Shown here one piece after another: positions 26,851-36,900 of a stretch of 53,192 nt of DNA. The stretch is from DAOUBP01 sp034432655 (GTDB lineage: Bacteria > Chloroflexota > Anaerolineae > CG2-30-64-16), in the NCBI GenBank assembly GCA_034432655.1, contig DAOUBP010000089.1:1-53192 (forward strand), in the 5' to 3' direction. How positions within the stretch are numbered: position 1 is the stretch's first letter; each line of letters opens with the position of its first letter. The notes beneath the pieces are model-generated. The model was not told where the DNA came from. It saw only the letters and a list, made by a program, of their open reading frames with translations, and did not search any database. The position numbers and the translations under genes are program-made.

Positions 26851-28575
26851 TCAACCTCCTTTACCGCAACCCGGTCCTTCGCATGGCGGATTCTCAGGCG
26901 TCGGCGGGATCCTGTAGCGAATCTTGCGCCCATCGCCCGGCTGTGTCATGAACTCATAAGGTGAAGGCGGTTTCACGACCACCACATCCCACCAATACTG
27001 ACGGTCTTGTTCAAACCGGCCGGACACGTCTATGATGAGTTCAGTTCGACCTGAGCTCCGATCAGATGGCGCAACGACCTCCAGTATGGTTGTTTGGGGT
27101 TTTTGCGTCCAATACACCACAGCAAACTGATAAGGCGCCGGGAGGGGGGGATGCGACCAGACGAACTTCACGTCCTTCGAGTTCGGGTGCGCCTCAAAGT
27201 CAATGTCGGGAGCCTCAAGAACAATGGGGCCGTACACAAAAGGCGTCGGCGTGGCTGTTGCTATGGGCGTGGGGGTTCGCGTTGGCGTCGGCGTGACGAA
27301 CGCGACCGCCCAATTCAGGACCAGGCTCCACTCCGGTTCGCCCGCGGCGCCCGGCTCAACCGACATCCATTTGTCTGTGCCGATTTGGTACTCCAGAGTG
27401 TAGGTTACTGTCCCGCTCGCTGAGGCTCCTGCCAGGGTGATTTCGAACTCCTGAGTGTACGTCCAATCCTTTGTCCCAGGGACGTACGAGAGACTTCCGC
27501 CTCCTTCACCCGGTCTCAGTTCACCACTCGGTGTTCCCAGAGGCATCAGGCGGTAATTGCGGCTCTCGATCGCGTCTTTGTTGTTAGGCGCGCAATCCTG
27601 GGGATCCCGCGGATCCAGCAGGATACCCTTCCACTCGGCCTTGACCTTTGACTCACTGGGCAGTATTTGCCAGCTGGCGTCGGCCGAAATGGTTTTGCTG
27701 CCCTGGGCGTTCTTGAGCTTCAGCGTGCAGGGCAGGTCGCCTACCACGCGCGTGGGCGTAGCGGTAGATGTGGGCGTCGGAGTGGCTGTAGCCGTAGGCG
27801 TTGATGTAGGCGTAGATGTCGGCGTAGGCGTTGCTGTCGGGGTAGGGGTAGTCGTCCAGGTCGGTGATGGCGTCGCCGTCCAGGTGGGCGGAACGGGCGT
27901 TGGTGTCGGCGTCGGCGGAGTCACGCATTGCTTCAGGACAAGAACGATCCCTGCCAGCACAACTAACAGGACAACCGCGCTGCCACCATACCAGAGTCCG
28001 CGATACAACTTCGCAGATCGCTCCAGACGCCTGATCTCTTCGTCAGCATGAGCGGCCGTCTCCTGCAATGCTTCCTGACCAGAGCAGGCCTGAGACACAA
28101 CTCGCCACAATGCAAGGGCGCGTTTGCGGTCACTTTTCTCGCGGGTGACCCTTCCGATCTCTTCCTCCAGTACGGCTCCCATATGCCTCAGTACCGAGGG
28201 TTCAACCGGCTGGGATAGTCCGAAGTATTTCTCTCGCAGCGTGACAGCCGCTCCAGTAAGCGAACCCTGGATAATAGCCTGCACCTGCGCTCGCAGCGCG
28301 TTGTCCAGTTTCTGCCTCAGATCGGCGAGCATTTTGGCCATATCTTGCCGATCTTCGCGCATGATCTCATCTACAGGTATCTGATCCAGATCCTCCTGCG
28401 CTGCCAGGACTTCCCGGGTGGCCTGTGCAGCGAGCGCCGGGTTGTGGCGAAGAGCTTCTACCAGCGCACTGGCGCGCTCGGCTTTTTTGCTCAGGTTCAG
28501 CAGCTGACCCAGGCGTTCTGCGGCACGCTGGAATTCCGTCGAATCAGGGGGCACCGGCGTACTGTTGTTGGACAT
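26851..28575 (-). CDS. Helical - transmembrane - PT linker - Ig-like surface protein
   Basis: 574 residues. The N-terminal 190 residues are helical and probably cytoplasmic (AERLGQLLNLSKKAERAS, LWRVVSQACSGQEALQETA). A TM helix spans 196-216 and a PT linker about 219-280. Two outside beta modules follow, separated by a second PT stretch (TPTPTRTPTPIATATPTP), with matching landmarks in the paralogue at 6997-8568: VKAEWKGI, YRLMPLGTP, LVLNWAVAFVTP, FVWSHPPLP and YWWDVVVVKPP. The C-terminus is Pro/Gly/Cys-rich. The final codons form the Shine-Dalgarno site of the next gene. The family has no name I know. Likely a membrane-spanning link between the kinase/TPR proteins inside and surface partners. 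Confidence 0.75.
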   Translation of the reverse strand: MSNNSTPVPPDSTEFQRAAERLGQLLNLSKKAERASALVEALRHNPALAAQATREVLAAQEDLDQIPVDEIMREDRQDMAKMLADLRQKLDNALRAQVQAIIQGSLTGAAVTLREKYFGLSQPVEPSVLRHMGAVLEEEIGRVTREKSDRKRALALWRVVSQACSGQEALQETAAHADEEIRRLERSAKLYRGLWYGGSAVVLLVVLAGIVLVLKQCVTPPTPTPTPVPPTWTATPSPTWTTTPTPTATPTPTSTPTSTPTATATPTPTSTATPTRVVGDLPCTLKLKNAQGSKTISADASWQILPSESKVKAEWKGILLDPRDPQDCAPNNKDAIESRNYRLMPLGTPSGELRPGEGGGSLSYVPGTKDWTYTQEFEITLAGASASGTVTYTLEYQIGTDKWMSVEPGAAGEPEWSLVLNWAVAFVTPTPTRTPTPIATATPTPFVYGPIVLEAPDIDFEAHPNSKDVKFVWSHPPLPAPYQFAVVYWTQKPQTTILEVVAPSDRSSGRTELIIDVSGRFEQDRQYWWDVVVVKPPSPYEFMTQPGDGRKIRYRIPPTPENPPCEGPGCGKGG

Positions 28576-28602
28576 CCTGTCTTCTCCGCTGAATCCCGTT
28601 TC

Positions 28603-31600
28603 TCAGAACGTGTTGGGGCCTCTTCCTACCACGGCACGGTAAGATTCACCCACACGTTTCAGGGCCTCAAGCCGTCTGGTCATGCCTGCTAAATCGCTGG
28701 CAGGCTCTTGCAGCGTTTCAAGATCTTTCTGGAGCCTTCTCAGATCATCATCGGTTGAGACGGTTTCCATCTTCGGTCGTTGCTGCAAGCTGAGCGATTC
28801 CGTCGGTAGAGCTACCGAGGCCGGTTCTTGTGTCAGGCTTGCACGCCAAGAGATCAGGTTGGTAATCAGAGCTTGTGCTTGTTCGGCCGCAGATCTATCT
28901 CCCGCGATAACCCTAGCCCACAACTCGCGTGTGCGGGTCAGAATTAGCGTCGGCAGTGTGTCAACCCGGCGCAAGCTATCCTCAAGATGCTGTTTTACAT
29001 CAGCAATAACAGTAGTATCTTCCAGTAGCTCGATCCACAACCGGCGCGCCTGCCGATAGAGAGAGAAGAGTAGACTTGGGTCGCTCTTGCCGCCCTCAAC
29101 AAGCTGCTGGACTTCGTCGCGCAACGCCTGGGCCAGGTTTTCCACAAGACGATTGATGTGCGTCTCAAGCCGCTGTTTCTGCTGCACCACTAGCTTATCG
29201 AGGTCATCGTCTGAGTCAACCCTCGCTTCTGGCATTTTTCTTAAGGCATTCAAGCCGTTGCTCAGGGTAAGCGCATAATTCTTTTCCGGCCCAAGCTCTG
29301 TGAAGGCAGACTGTGCCCAGCGCTGAAGCTCCCTGAGCCGCGTCAATCGGTGCTGCAAATCGAGGTCATCCGGACTTGCCTCCAAGGACTCGACCTTCTC
29401 AGCAGCCGCAGATGTGCCCGGTTGGAGCAGGCCCTTTTTGAGTTCTTCCATCACCGCTTCATAGGCCTGACGATCTTCGACGGTCTTACGGATGGCCTCC
29501 AACGTCTTCCACTTGTCCTGCAGGTCGCTCCGGTCACGCCACACTCCTTCAGGGAGCAGCCGTTGACCTTGGGCCACCGATTCCAGCGCCTCCTTGAACT
29601 GAGACTGTCTGCGCTGATTACGGGCCTGGGCGATCACTGTATCAAGCTGCTCTGCCAGACGATCGGCGACCCACTGCTCCCGCTGCCGGGCCCACTCCTG
29701 AAGCGCCGGCCACGACCGTTCTGCATCTTGGAGGGTGCGTAGCTTCGCGCCCAATTGCGGCAACTGCTCAGGCGCTGCATCCCAGGATACAGGGCGAGAC
29801 TCGAAATACTGTGTTGCCTGGTTATCTATTCTTATGACATCTTCCAGAAGGGCAAGGTCGGCATCAAGATCGGCCGCCAGGTCGAAGGGTCGTAACGCAC
29901 GCGCACCGGCCCGGGCGACCTCAGAGGCACGTCCAGGTTCCGTTTGCGCCCGCGCCAACCGTCGCCAGGTTGAAGCCACTTCCTTGCGGATCCGGTTCGC
30001 TTCTTCGCTGGTATCATTCGCTCTCAGCTCACGCAGAGCTGCCCGCAGCCTTTCCTGGACGTCCTCAACTTCGCGCTGATCATCGGCAATGCCCTTCTGA
30101 GCTGCTTCCAACTCCCTCCGAGCCTTCTCTTGGCCTTCCAACACCTCCTTGCGTCGCCTGACCTCGGCTTCGGCACTCGACTTCCAGTGTTCCTCCTCCA
30201 GGCTAAGGCTTCTGATGTCTGCCTTTTTCTTCAGGAGGGCCAACACCTCCTCCAATCGCCCGTTTTCGCGGGCGCCGGCAGCGCGAACCGACAGGGAGGC
30301 GGCAAACAAGTCTCGCGTCAGGTCCACCACCTGAACATCAGATAACCAGGAACTCTGAACAATCTCTGTGAGCTCAGGCAATTCATCGGGCTGACTAGAC
30401 AGCGAACGCACAGCTGCAGCCAGGCGACGTGCATCCGTTCTAGCAATCTCGGGCATGTTCTGGTTTTCCGCGATGCCGGTAAGATACTCGGCAAGGCTAT
30501 CGGTAACGGTGACAGCCGCCACTGCCATGCTATCTATCGGCGCAGCCAGCTGAGAGCTCCAGGTAGACACCTTTTGGCGCATCTCGCTCTCAACCCTCAG
30601 GCACTCCTCAAGTCGCTTATCCAGGGCCCGGACCGCTTCGATCTGCCCCCCCACGGCCAGATCAGCCTGCTCCTGTAACCGGTGTTTCGCTTCAGAGAAG
30701 CGCGTTTGACGCCATCTCTCCTCGGCGTCACGTAGAGCTTCATCAACCAGCCTGACCTCAGCCGCCACAATCTGCTCTTGCACCCCTTGGAGCTGTCTTG
30801 CCAAACCTGGCTCGAGGACGAATGCCGGCAGGACCTCACCTTCTAAGGGCACTACATCCAACCGCAACTCAGCGGCCAGCTCATGCAGGCCACGGCCTGA
30901 CCACCCCGTCACTGCGCGCACCTCTTCGCGCGCGCGGCGCACATCGGCGCGTACCAGCTCGGCGCACCCTTTCAGGATCAGTTCCGCGCGCCGCTGGATA
31001 GCTGCGCCGACCTCGGCCTGTTTCAGAGCGGGGCGAAGGCGCGGGTCATCCTGTACGCGTGCCTGGGCTTGGATCAGGGCTGTCTGCGCCTCTCGATAGC
31101 GGCCTTCGCTCAGCAGCAGTTGTCCTTCCTTGAGCTGTGCTTCGAATCTGGCTCGTTGTTCTGCTGGCGCGAGGAGATATTGGGCACGAGCGTGCTGCGG
31201 GTTTTGTGCCAGCACCTCGCGCAACGCCAGTTCAGCCCCCTCGTAATCCTCTCTGGCCAGCGCCTTTTCGGCTCGCTCCATCATCTCGAACTGTATCTCG
31301 CGCTGAGCCAGCTTCGTCTGCCGAAAGCGCCAGGCATCCGAGATGGAGGGCTCGGCAGTTGCCAGCTGCCTGGCATCCTCCAGCAGCGCGATCGCCCGCC
31401 GAAGCAGGTCAAGTTGCGTCTTCTCGACTTCCAGCCAGTCAGGACGGCGAGCATCCTCCGGCCGGGGTTCAGCTCTCGCGGCCAGCTCGTTGGCTTGCGC
31501 GAAGTACTGGTAAGCTCTGGCCAGGTTGAGTAGTGCCTGCAATGGGCCCTCCCCCGCCAGGGCCGGCAGGGCAGCAGCGACCGATCTGAACTGCTCTTCG

Positions 31601-32943
31601 GCCTCTACCGGCATCCAGTCATTGAGATACTGTATCCCCCGCTCCAATGCGCTCCATTCCCGAGCCTGGCTGGGATTAAGGATGCCCTGGTCACGCATGG
31701 CCTGACCCACCTGGGCCAGCAAGCGTATGTAACGTAGTTGACGCGCTTGATCGCTGCGCGGGTCTAGGTATTCCAGCTCGCGTTCGGCGTCGAGAGCTGC
31801 GTATCTGTACGATCCGGCCCCCAGTGTGATCTTGATCTTGCTCAACGCTGGCGAGACTTGAGCCAGCCCACGTCGGGCTTCCTCTTGCAGCGTCAGAAAC
31901 GCCCGACTGTCGTCTTCCGAGAGCTGGCCGCGCAGCGCCAGATCGCATACCGCTGCGAGACGATCGTAACGTCGTTGTGGCAGGATCCCGACAGCACGTT
32001 CACGCAGCTTGCCGCTCTGGACAACCGGGTGGGCGAGCTTGTAAACTTCCACCAGCCAACCCAGGTCGTCCTGTAACTCGGCGGCCGTCGTGTAACGCCG
32101 TCTCGGATCGGGGTGCAGCAACCGCTCCAATATACCCCGGCAGCCTGCGCTCAGGGTGTTCCACACCGGCGATCCCAAGCCCAAGGCATGCAACGGCCGA
32201 TCCTCGCCATTCAACTCGAGCCGTCGTCCTAGCAGAAGTTGATAGAAATGGCCACCGAAGTAGGTTAGGTCTTTGGCAAACAGTTCTGGCCCACCTGTGA
32301 TATTCCAGTCAATCAGCCGTACCTCGGGCGTGTCGCCATGCCATCTCACCCTGATGCGATCAGCTTTGGTATCCAGTGAGAAATCGGGGTTGAGCGCATA
32401 GCGGTTGGCGTGTGCTAGGGCCATCCCGATAGCCACCCGCCACATTACTTCCAGTATGCGCAATTCATCGGCCGGCCCCTGGACCGCCTTCATCTCAATT
32501 GCCGGAGGTGCCAGCTCCTCGACGAGCCAGGGCCGACCTGTGTCATCCAGGCCCTGATCCAGCAACGCGACGATCACTCTGTCTCGGGCCGTGCTGTTCG
32601 CCAGCTCAAGGCGCTCCAGTAGCACCTGCCGGACCTGGGACGCGTCAGTCCCATATGCACTGTGCTCGCGCTTCAGGGCAACGTTCAGGTCTGCGAACTT
32701 TTTTATCTCGGCTGCGTTGAGTTGCCACAGGACGTCAGCTTCATGCCTCAGTTGGGCCGCCTCCTTGCTGTCCGGTTCAAACCGGGTGCCCGATTGCGGT
32801 TCACTGCCCAACAGCTTGATCGCAACTTCGTGGCCGTTCAATCGTGACCCATAGACCTCGGCGATTGCGCCCGCGCCGAGGAATCTCACAGCCGGATAGG
32901 TTACTCCACCTAAGACCAGCTCTTGTCCGTCTACCAGGATCAC
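28603..32943 (-). CDS. Divergent protein kinase-like protein with long helical repeat tail
   Basis: 1446 residues. The GTG start overlaps the beta-propeller stop (GTGA). Residues 1-310 form a Ser/Thr-kinase-like domain. They show a glycine loop (LGAGAIAEVY, G23/G25), VAIK lysine K43, an alpha-C Glu near 68, and hinge LVEELAPP. The catalytic loop reads SLDTKADRI, so D191 and K193 match the HRDxK Asp and Lys, but the His-Arg pair is lost and the metal-binding Asn is Arg196. The DFG motif is D212-W-N. LHPDPRRRYTTAAEL matches subdomain XI. About 1100 residues of TPR-like and coiled-coil helices follow (ALAREDYEGAELALREVLAQ). It may be a weak kinase or a pseudokinase that senses nucleotide. It is encoded directly after the propeller and tubulin-like genes, which suggests a shared complex. 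Confidence 0.82.
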   Translation of the reverse strand: MILVDGQELVLGGVTYPAVRFLGAGAIAEVYGSRLNGHEVAIKLLGSEPQSGTRFEPDSKEAAQLRHEADVLWQLNAAEIKKFADLNVALKREHSAYGTDASQVRQVLLERLELANSTARDRVIVALLDQGLDDTGRPWLVEELAPPAIEMKAVQGPADELRILEVMWRVAIGMALAHANRYALNPDFSLDTKADRIRVRWHGDTPEVRLIDWNITGGPELFAKDLTYFGGHFYQLLLGRRLELNGEDRPLHALGLGSPVWNTLSAGCRGILERLLHPDPRRRYTTAAELQDDLGWLVEVYKLAHPVVQSGKLRERAVGILPQRRYDRLAAVCDLALRGQLSEDDSRAFLTLQEEARRGLAQVSPALSKIKITLGAGSYRYAALDAERELEYLDPRSDQARQLRYIRLLAQVGQAMRDQGILNPSQAREWSALERGIQYLNDWMPVEAEEQFRSVAAALPALAGEGPLQALLNLARAYQYFAQANELAARAEPRPEDARRPDWLEVEKTQLDLLRRAIALLEDARQLATAEPSISDAWRFRQTKLAQREIQFEMMERAEKALAREDYEGAELALREVLAQNPQHARAQYLLAPAEQRARFEAQLKEGQLLLSEGRYREAQTALIQAQARVQDDPRLRPALKQAEVGAAIQRRAELILKGCAELVRADVRRAREEVRAVTGWSGRGLHELAAELRLDVVPLEGEVLPAFVLEPGLARQLQGVQEQIVAAEVRLVDEALRDAEERWRQTRFSEAKHRLQEQADLAVGGQIEAVRALDKRLEECLRVESEMRQKVSTWSSQLAAPIDSMAVAAVTVTDSLAEYLTGIAENQNMPEIARTDARRLAAAVRSLSSQPDELPELTEIVQSSWLSDVQVVDLTRDLFAASLSVRAAGARENGRLEEVLALLKKKADIRSLSLEEEHWKSSAEAEVRRRKEVLEGQEKARRELEAAQKGIADDQREVEDVQERLRAALRELRANDTSEEANRIRKEVASTWRRLARAQTEPGRASEVARAGARALRPFDLAADLDADLALLEDVIRIDNQATQYFESRPVSWDAAPEQLPQLGAKLRTLQDAERSWPALQEWARQREQWVADRLAEQLDTVIAQARNQRRQSQFKEALESVAQGQRLLPEGVWRDRSDLQDKWKTLEAIRKTVEDRQAYEAVMEELKKGLLQPGTSAAAEKVESLEASPDDLDLQHRLTRLRELQRWAQSAFTELGPEKNYALTLSNGLNALRKMPEARVDSDDDLDKLVVQQKQRLETHINRLVENLAQALRDEVQQLVEGGKSDPSLLFSLYRQARRLWIELLEDTTVIADVKQHLEDSLRRVDTLPTLILTRTRELWARVIAGDRSAAEQAQALITNLISWRASLTQEPASVALPTESLSLQQRPKMETVSTDDDLRRLQKDLETLQEPASDLAGMTRRLEALKRVGESYRAVVGRGPNTF

Positions 32944-33929
32944 ACTTCTATCTCCTCCTCGCGTGCCGGCGAGTACTCCAGATAGGCGATCTGACCATCC
33001 TGCAAACCGGCAGCCACATAACGGCCGCCGGCTACCGCAATCGAAAGCACAGTGGAGCCAAGAGTTCGGTTTTCTGCCAGCAAATGACCTGTCCCTGCCT
33101 CCAACAGCGCCAAATGTCCCGTCGTGGTGCCCAGGGCGGTCAGCCCGTTGGCAACGTCCGTAGCGATCGCCGTAATGCGGCCGCTCATCCTGGGCCTGAA
33201 CTCCCAGGCTTCATCTTTCAGGTCAGCAGGATAGGCAACAAGTCGTGACCCGTCAGACTCGCTGAGCTGCGCCAGTACGCCCAGTGGCGGAGCCAACGGA
33301 GCCAATGCCATCACTCGTCCTTTCGGCCGCAGCGCAGTTTTCTTTGTGCCGGTAGTGGCATCCAGGGCGGCCAGCACATTGCGCTCTGCGCCGGACGATC
33401 CGACGAACAACGTATTGCCATCAAGGCCGAAGGCCACCGCCCAGGTCTTGGCGTCCGTCGGGTTCCGGTCGTCGGGATGTCGCCGCCAATGTTGGCGACC
33501 CTCCGTATCTATCACTGTGAGCGCAGGCCCCAGGTGTCCCAACGCAATCAGGCGCTGATCCGCTGCCAGGCTCAGACTGTACAGATCATTGGCCTCGCAG
33601 CGGATCTCCTGGGGCCAGACGTCCACATCCTCGCCGCGCCAGCTCAGATCGAGGCGGTAGACCTGGCCGGTGCGCCGGCCAGCCAACCCCCAACCCAGTC
33701 CAGGCGCCAAAGCAACTGCGCGAAACGGCATATCCCGCTCAAACTTGGTGCCTGGTGCGGGCGGTTCGAAGTAGCGGAAACGTTGTCTGCCGAAACGATC
33801 CAGCAACTTCAGGTCGTGCTCGGTACCCGCCAGCAGATGGACACCGTCTTCCGCGAGGGCGACGGCATGCACTGGTGGGCCCTCCGAATGCAGAAGATAG
33901 CGGACGACGATCAAGGACTCTTCTGCCAT
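32940..33929 (-). CDS. Cytoplasmic WD40/PQQ-like beta-propeller
   Basis: 329 residues, no signal peptide. The ATG at 33929 shares a base with the tubulin stop (TGATG); a GTG at 33932 is the only alternative. Repeating blade patterns of about 40 residues are visible: VHAVALAEDGVHLLAGTEHD, FRAVALAPGLGWGLAGRRTG, LYSLSLAADQRLIALGHLG, TWAVAFGLDGNTLFVGSSG, ITAIATDVANGLTALGTTTG and VLSIAVAGGRYVAAGLQDG. This makes six or seven blades. Propellers serve as protein-binding platforms. Translational coupling on both sides (tubulin-like upstream, kinase-like downstream) suggests it bridges the two in fixed stoichiometry. Confidence 0.85.
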   Translation of the reverse strand: MAEESLIVVRYLLHSEGPPVHAVALAEDGVHLLAGTEHDLKLLDRFGRQRFRYFEPPAPGTKFERDMPFRAVALAPGLGWGLAGRRTGQVYRLDLSWRGEDVDVWPQEIRCEANDLYSLSLAADQRLIALGHLGPALTVIDTEGRQHWRRHPDDRNPTDAKTWAVAFGLDGNTLFVGSSGAERNVLAALDATTGTKKTALRPKGRVMALAPLAPPLGVLAQLSESDGSRLVAYPADLKDEAWEFRPRMSGRITAIATDVANGLTALGTTTGHLALLEAGTGHLLAENRTLGSTVLSIAVAGGRYVAAGLQDGQIAYLEYSPAREEEIEV

Positions 33930-36900
33930 CACCTCACCTGTCTGGTCAATGGTCTCAGTTTCTCGATCTCATCAAGCAGGATCAGGTGCATTAGTGTGCC
34001 CAAATCCCGCGTGCGAGGATCAAGGCTTTGTTTCATGGAAGTCAAACGTCCGGAAATGAACTGCTCTAACCGTTCGAGACGGCGAAGCGCGTTGCGCGCT
34101 CTGCGATTGTAAGGATCCTTCTCCTCCGCATCGGTTGGTCCCAAAGCTGAAGCGGCCTCATTGACAGCCTCGTTGACTTCACCGACCGTCAGGGTAAAGG
34201 GGTTTTCGATCCCATCCAGTGACACACCGCGTGCCTGAAGGGCGGCCTTCACCAATGCCACCATGTTCATGGAGAATTCCGGCAGATCGGTCAGCTTCAG
34301 CATGTAATTCTGCAGGGCATTAAGCAGCAAGCGGGCCTCCTGTTCTTCCGGGGGCAGGTTCACGAACCTTGGATCCAATTCCCTGACCATGCCACTCTGG
34401 CTCAACACAATTCTGCGGTCCTTGAGACGCAGCCACAGCTCGATGCTCTCTTCCTGAGTTTTTGGGTTCCTGTAGATGTCAGGATATATCAGGCCACTCG
34501 CATAGGACAGTACGAAGGCACGCACCTTAGGGAGATTGCCCAAGGCGATCACCAGCTCAGGCACAAACACTCGCTGTAGGTTTTTGGTTTCGCCCAGCTT
34601 GGGGATCATCTGTTCAAAGACCGTGGCGTTCTGCTCCTCAGGGAAGATGTGGATGCTTTCACGCCCCTTGCTGAGCTTGGCCCAGTACTCCGGCTCACAC
34701 TGGACATAGGGGTCGGCGGCGGTCAGCTTGATGCCCCGTGATACCTCCACCACGGTGCACGCCACCAGACTTTCGGCGGCCGTGTCCACATTGAAGCCCT
34801 GGCTCCCCAGGGTCGCGCGCGCGTTGGCCAGGAACTGACGGGCAGCATCATCCCGCGCCCGTTCCAGGTTGAACGATACGTAGCGCTCCGCAAAGGGCGG
34901 TGAATCGTTCTTGGCAGGGTTGTAGCGCAGGAACGGCTCCTGCACCAGCAGACAGCGGTTGGAGAATGCGGAGTGGCTGGTGAACGCAGCTGCCAGCCGT
35001 TCGGCCACTGTCACGTTATCGCGCACGACCTGGAACAAGTTCTTTGAGCCGTCGAACCAGGATTTAGCGATCGCCTCTGCGCCGCGCGCCGCCTCGCCCC
35101 ACGTCGTGACCAGCTTGAAACCTAATGGCGTACCCTCGTCAACGCGCGCCCATTGCAGGCCCTTCTGATCTCCCACCTGGCCCATGATGCGGGCAGCGAC
35201 GGTCGGCAGGTGCTCCGGCCGACGGTACAGCTCGTCCTCAAACGCCGGATCGGTCAGATAGCGGCGCACCTTCACCGTCTTTTTCTCGGCCCGCTCCGCC
35301 TCGTGCTGCCGGCTCCGCTCGGCGATCAGCCGGTCCACATCCGCCAAAGTCAGTTCCCAGTTCTCCAGCTCCAGGGCAGCCACATCCAGCACGCTTCTCT
35401 GACCACTACTGTCCTTTTCAGCTGCGCCCAGCGAGTCCAACACATCCAGCACCAACCGATACACCCGGCGGTGTAACGCCAGGTTCATCCGCTCCACAAA
35501 CAGTCCCTTGAACGACTCTTGCGCCTTGCGCGGCTCGGTGGCAAACGGCGGCAAGTACATCTTCCCCCGCGAGTCATTCATCCAGGTGATGGCATTGAGC
35601 AGTTCCTCGCCCACCTGGTGCCATCGCGTTTCGATCTGTTGCTCGCGCCAGAGCTGCTCCAAGCGTGCCTTGCAATTCACCAGGTAGTTCTTCAATCCGG
35701 CCAGCAGTTCCCGGGCGTAAGGCAGGCGATGGGGCAGCAGCATCCTGTTGGCGTCGCGGCGGTTGAGCACCTCCAACAATACCGCATCCAGGGCCTCCGC
35801 GAAGCGCACCCGCAACGCCTCGCGGTACTTGCCGAGGATCACATCCCAGTCGCCGCCCGCCCGCGATTCCGGATCGTCCGGATCTACCTGTAGTCCCAGA
35901 TAGTCGTCCTGGAACTGCTCGGCGAAGTTCAGCAGCCGCGTTGCCCCCTCTTCGAAGCTCTCCCGCTTGTAGTCCCCGTCCCTGGTGAGCACCAGGTTGC
36001 CTTGCAGGTAGTCTAACGACTGTTGCAGGAGCTGGGAATCCTCGGCGAATCCCACGTCGGACAGGCTCACCAGACCGAACAACCCCTGCCAGCTCACATC
36101 CAATGGCTCCGGATTCACCCGCCGCGTCGCCACGATCGCCTTCCGCACGATGGTCGGGTTGGCCCGGCCCGCCACGGTGCTCGTCGTGAAGCTGCGCTCG
36201 ATCTCCTCTTGCGCCTCCTGGCGCAACGCCGCCCGCCGCCTTTCGTCCGTCACCGGCAGGAACTCCCGCAGCAGCAGCTCCCGCACGAAACGATAGGCGA
36301 AGCTCTCGATCACATCGTTCACCGGGAAGATGTAGCTCATCACGTTGAAGCTGCTGTACATGCGGCCGGTGGCCTCGTTGTAGTGCATCCCGGCATTGGA
36401 GCGCAGAGTGGCGAGGGCGTCGCCCAGGCTGTTGTCCACGTGCGCCATGACAAAGTCGGCGACCACGGGAAACACCCCACGCATGGGATCGCCGCTCAGA
36501 TCGAAGTCCTGGCTGGCGCTGCGGCTGGCCGTATCCACCAGGTAGACGTGATCGAAGGGCCGGTTGGTGCTCCAGGTCACGGATTGTTGGTTTTCGGCGT
36601 AGCGGATCATGTAGGGCAGGAAGCTGGAATGGACGCGCATGAAGCGATCCAGCTCGCGCAGGGCGGCGAAGGAGTTGGGCTTCAGGTTGGTGGGGTCATC
36701 CATGAAGCGGGTGTACATGGCAAAGGCATCGGGCAGCACGATCACCGCCGATACCGACACTGACTGCCAGTTCGGGTTGCCCCGGATGGCATGGCGGATC
36801 AGGTTGGCGACATCAATCAGCATGCCGGAGCCGGTGCCGCCAGCCACCGAGCCGATCACGAAGATCTGCCGCTTGCTGCGCTCGACGTCTCTGGCATCTA

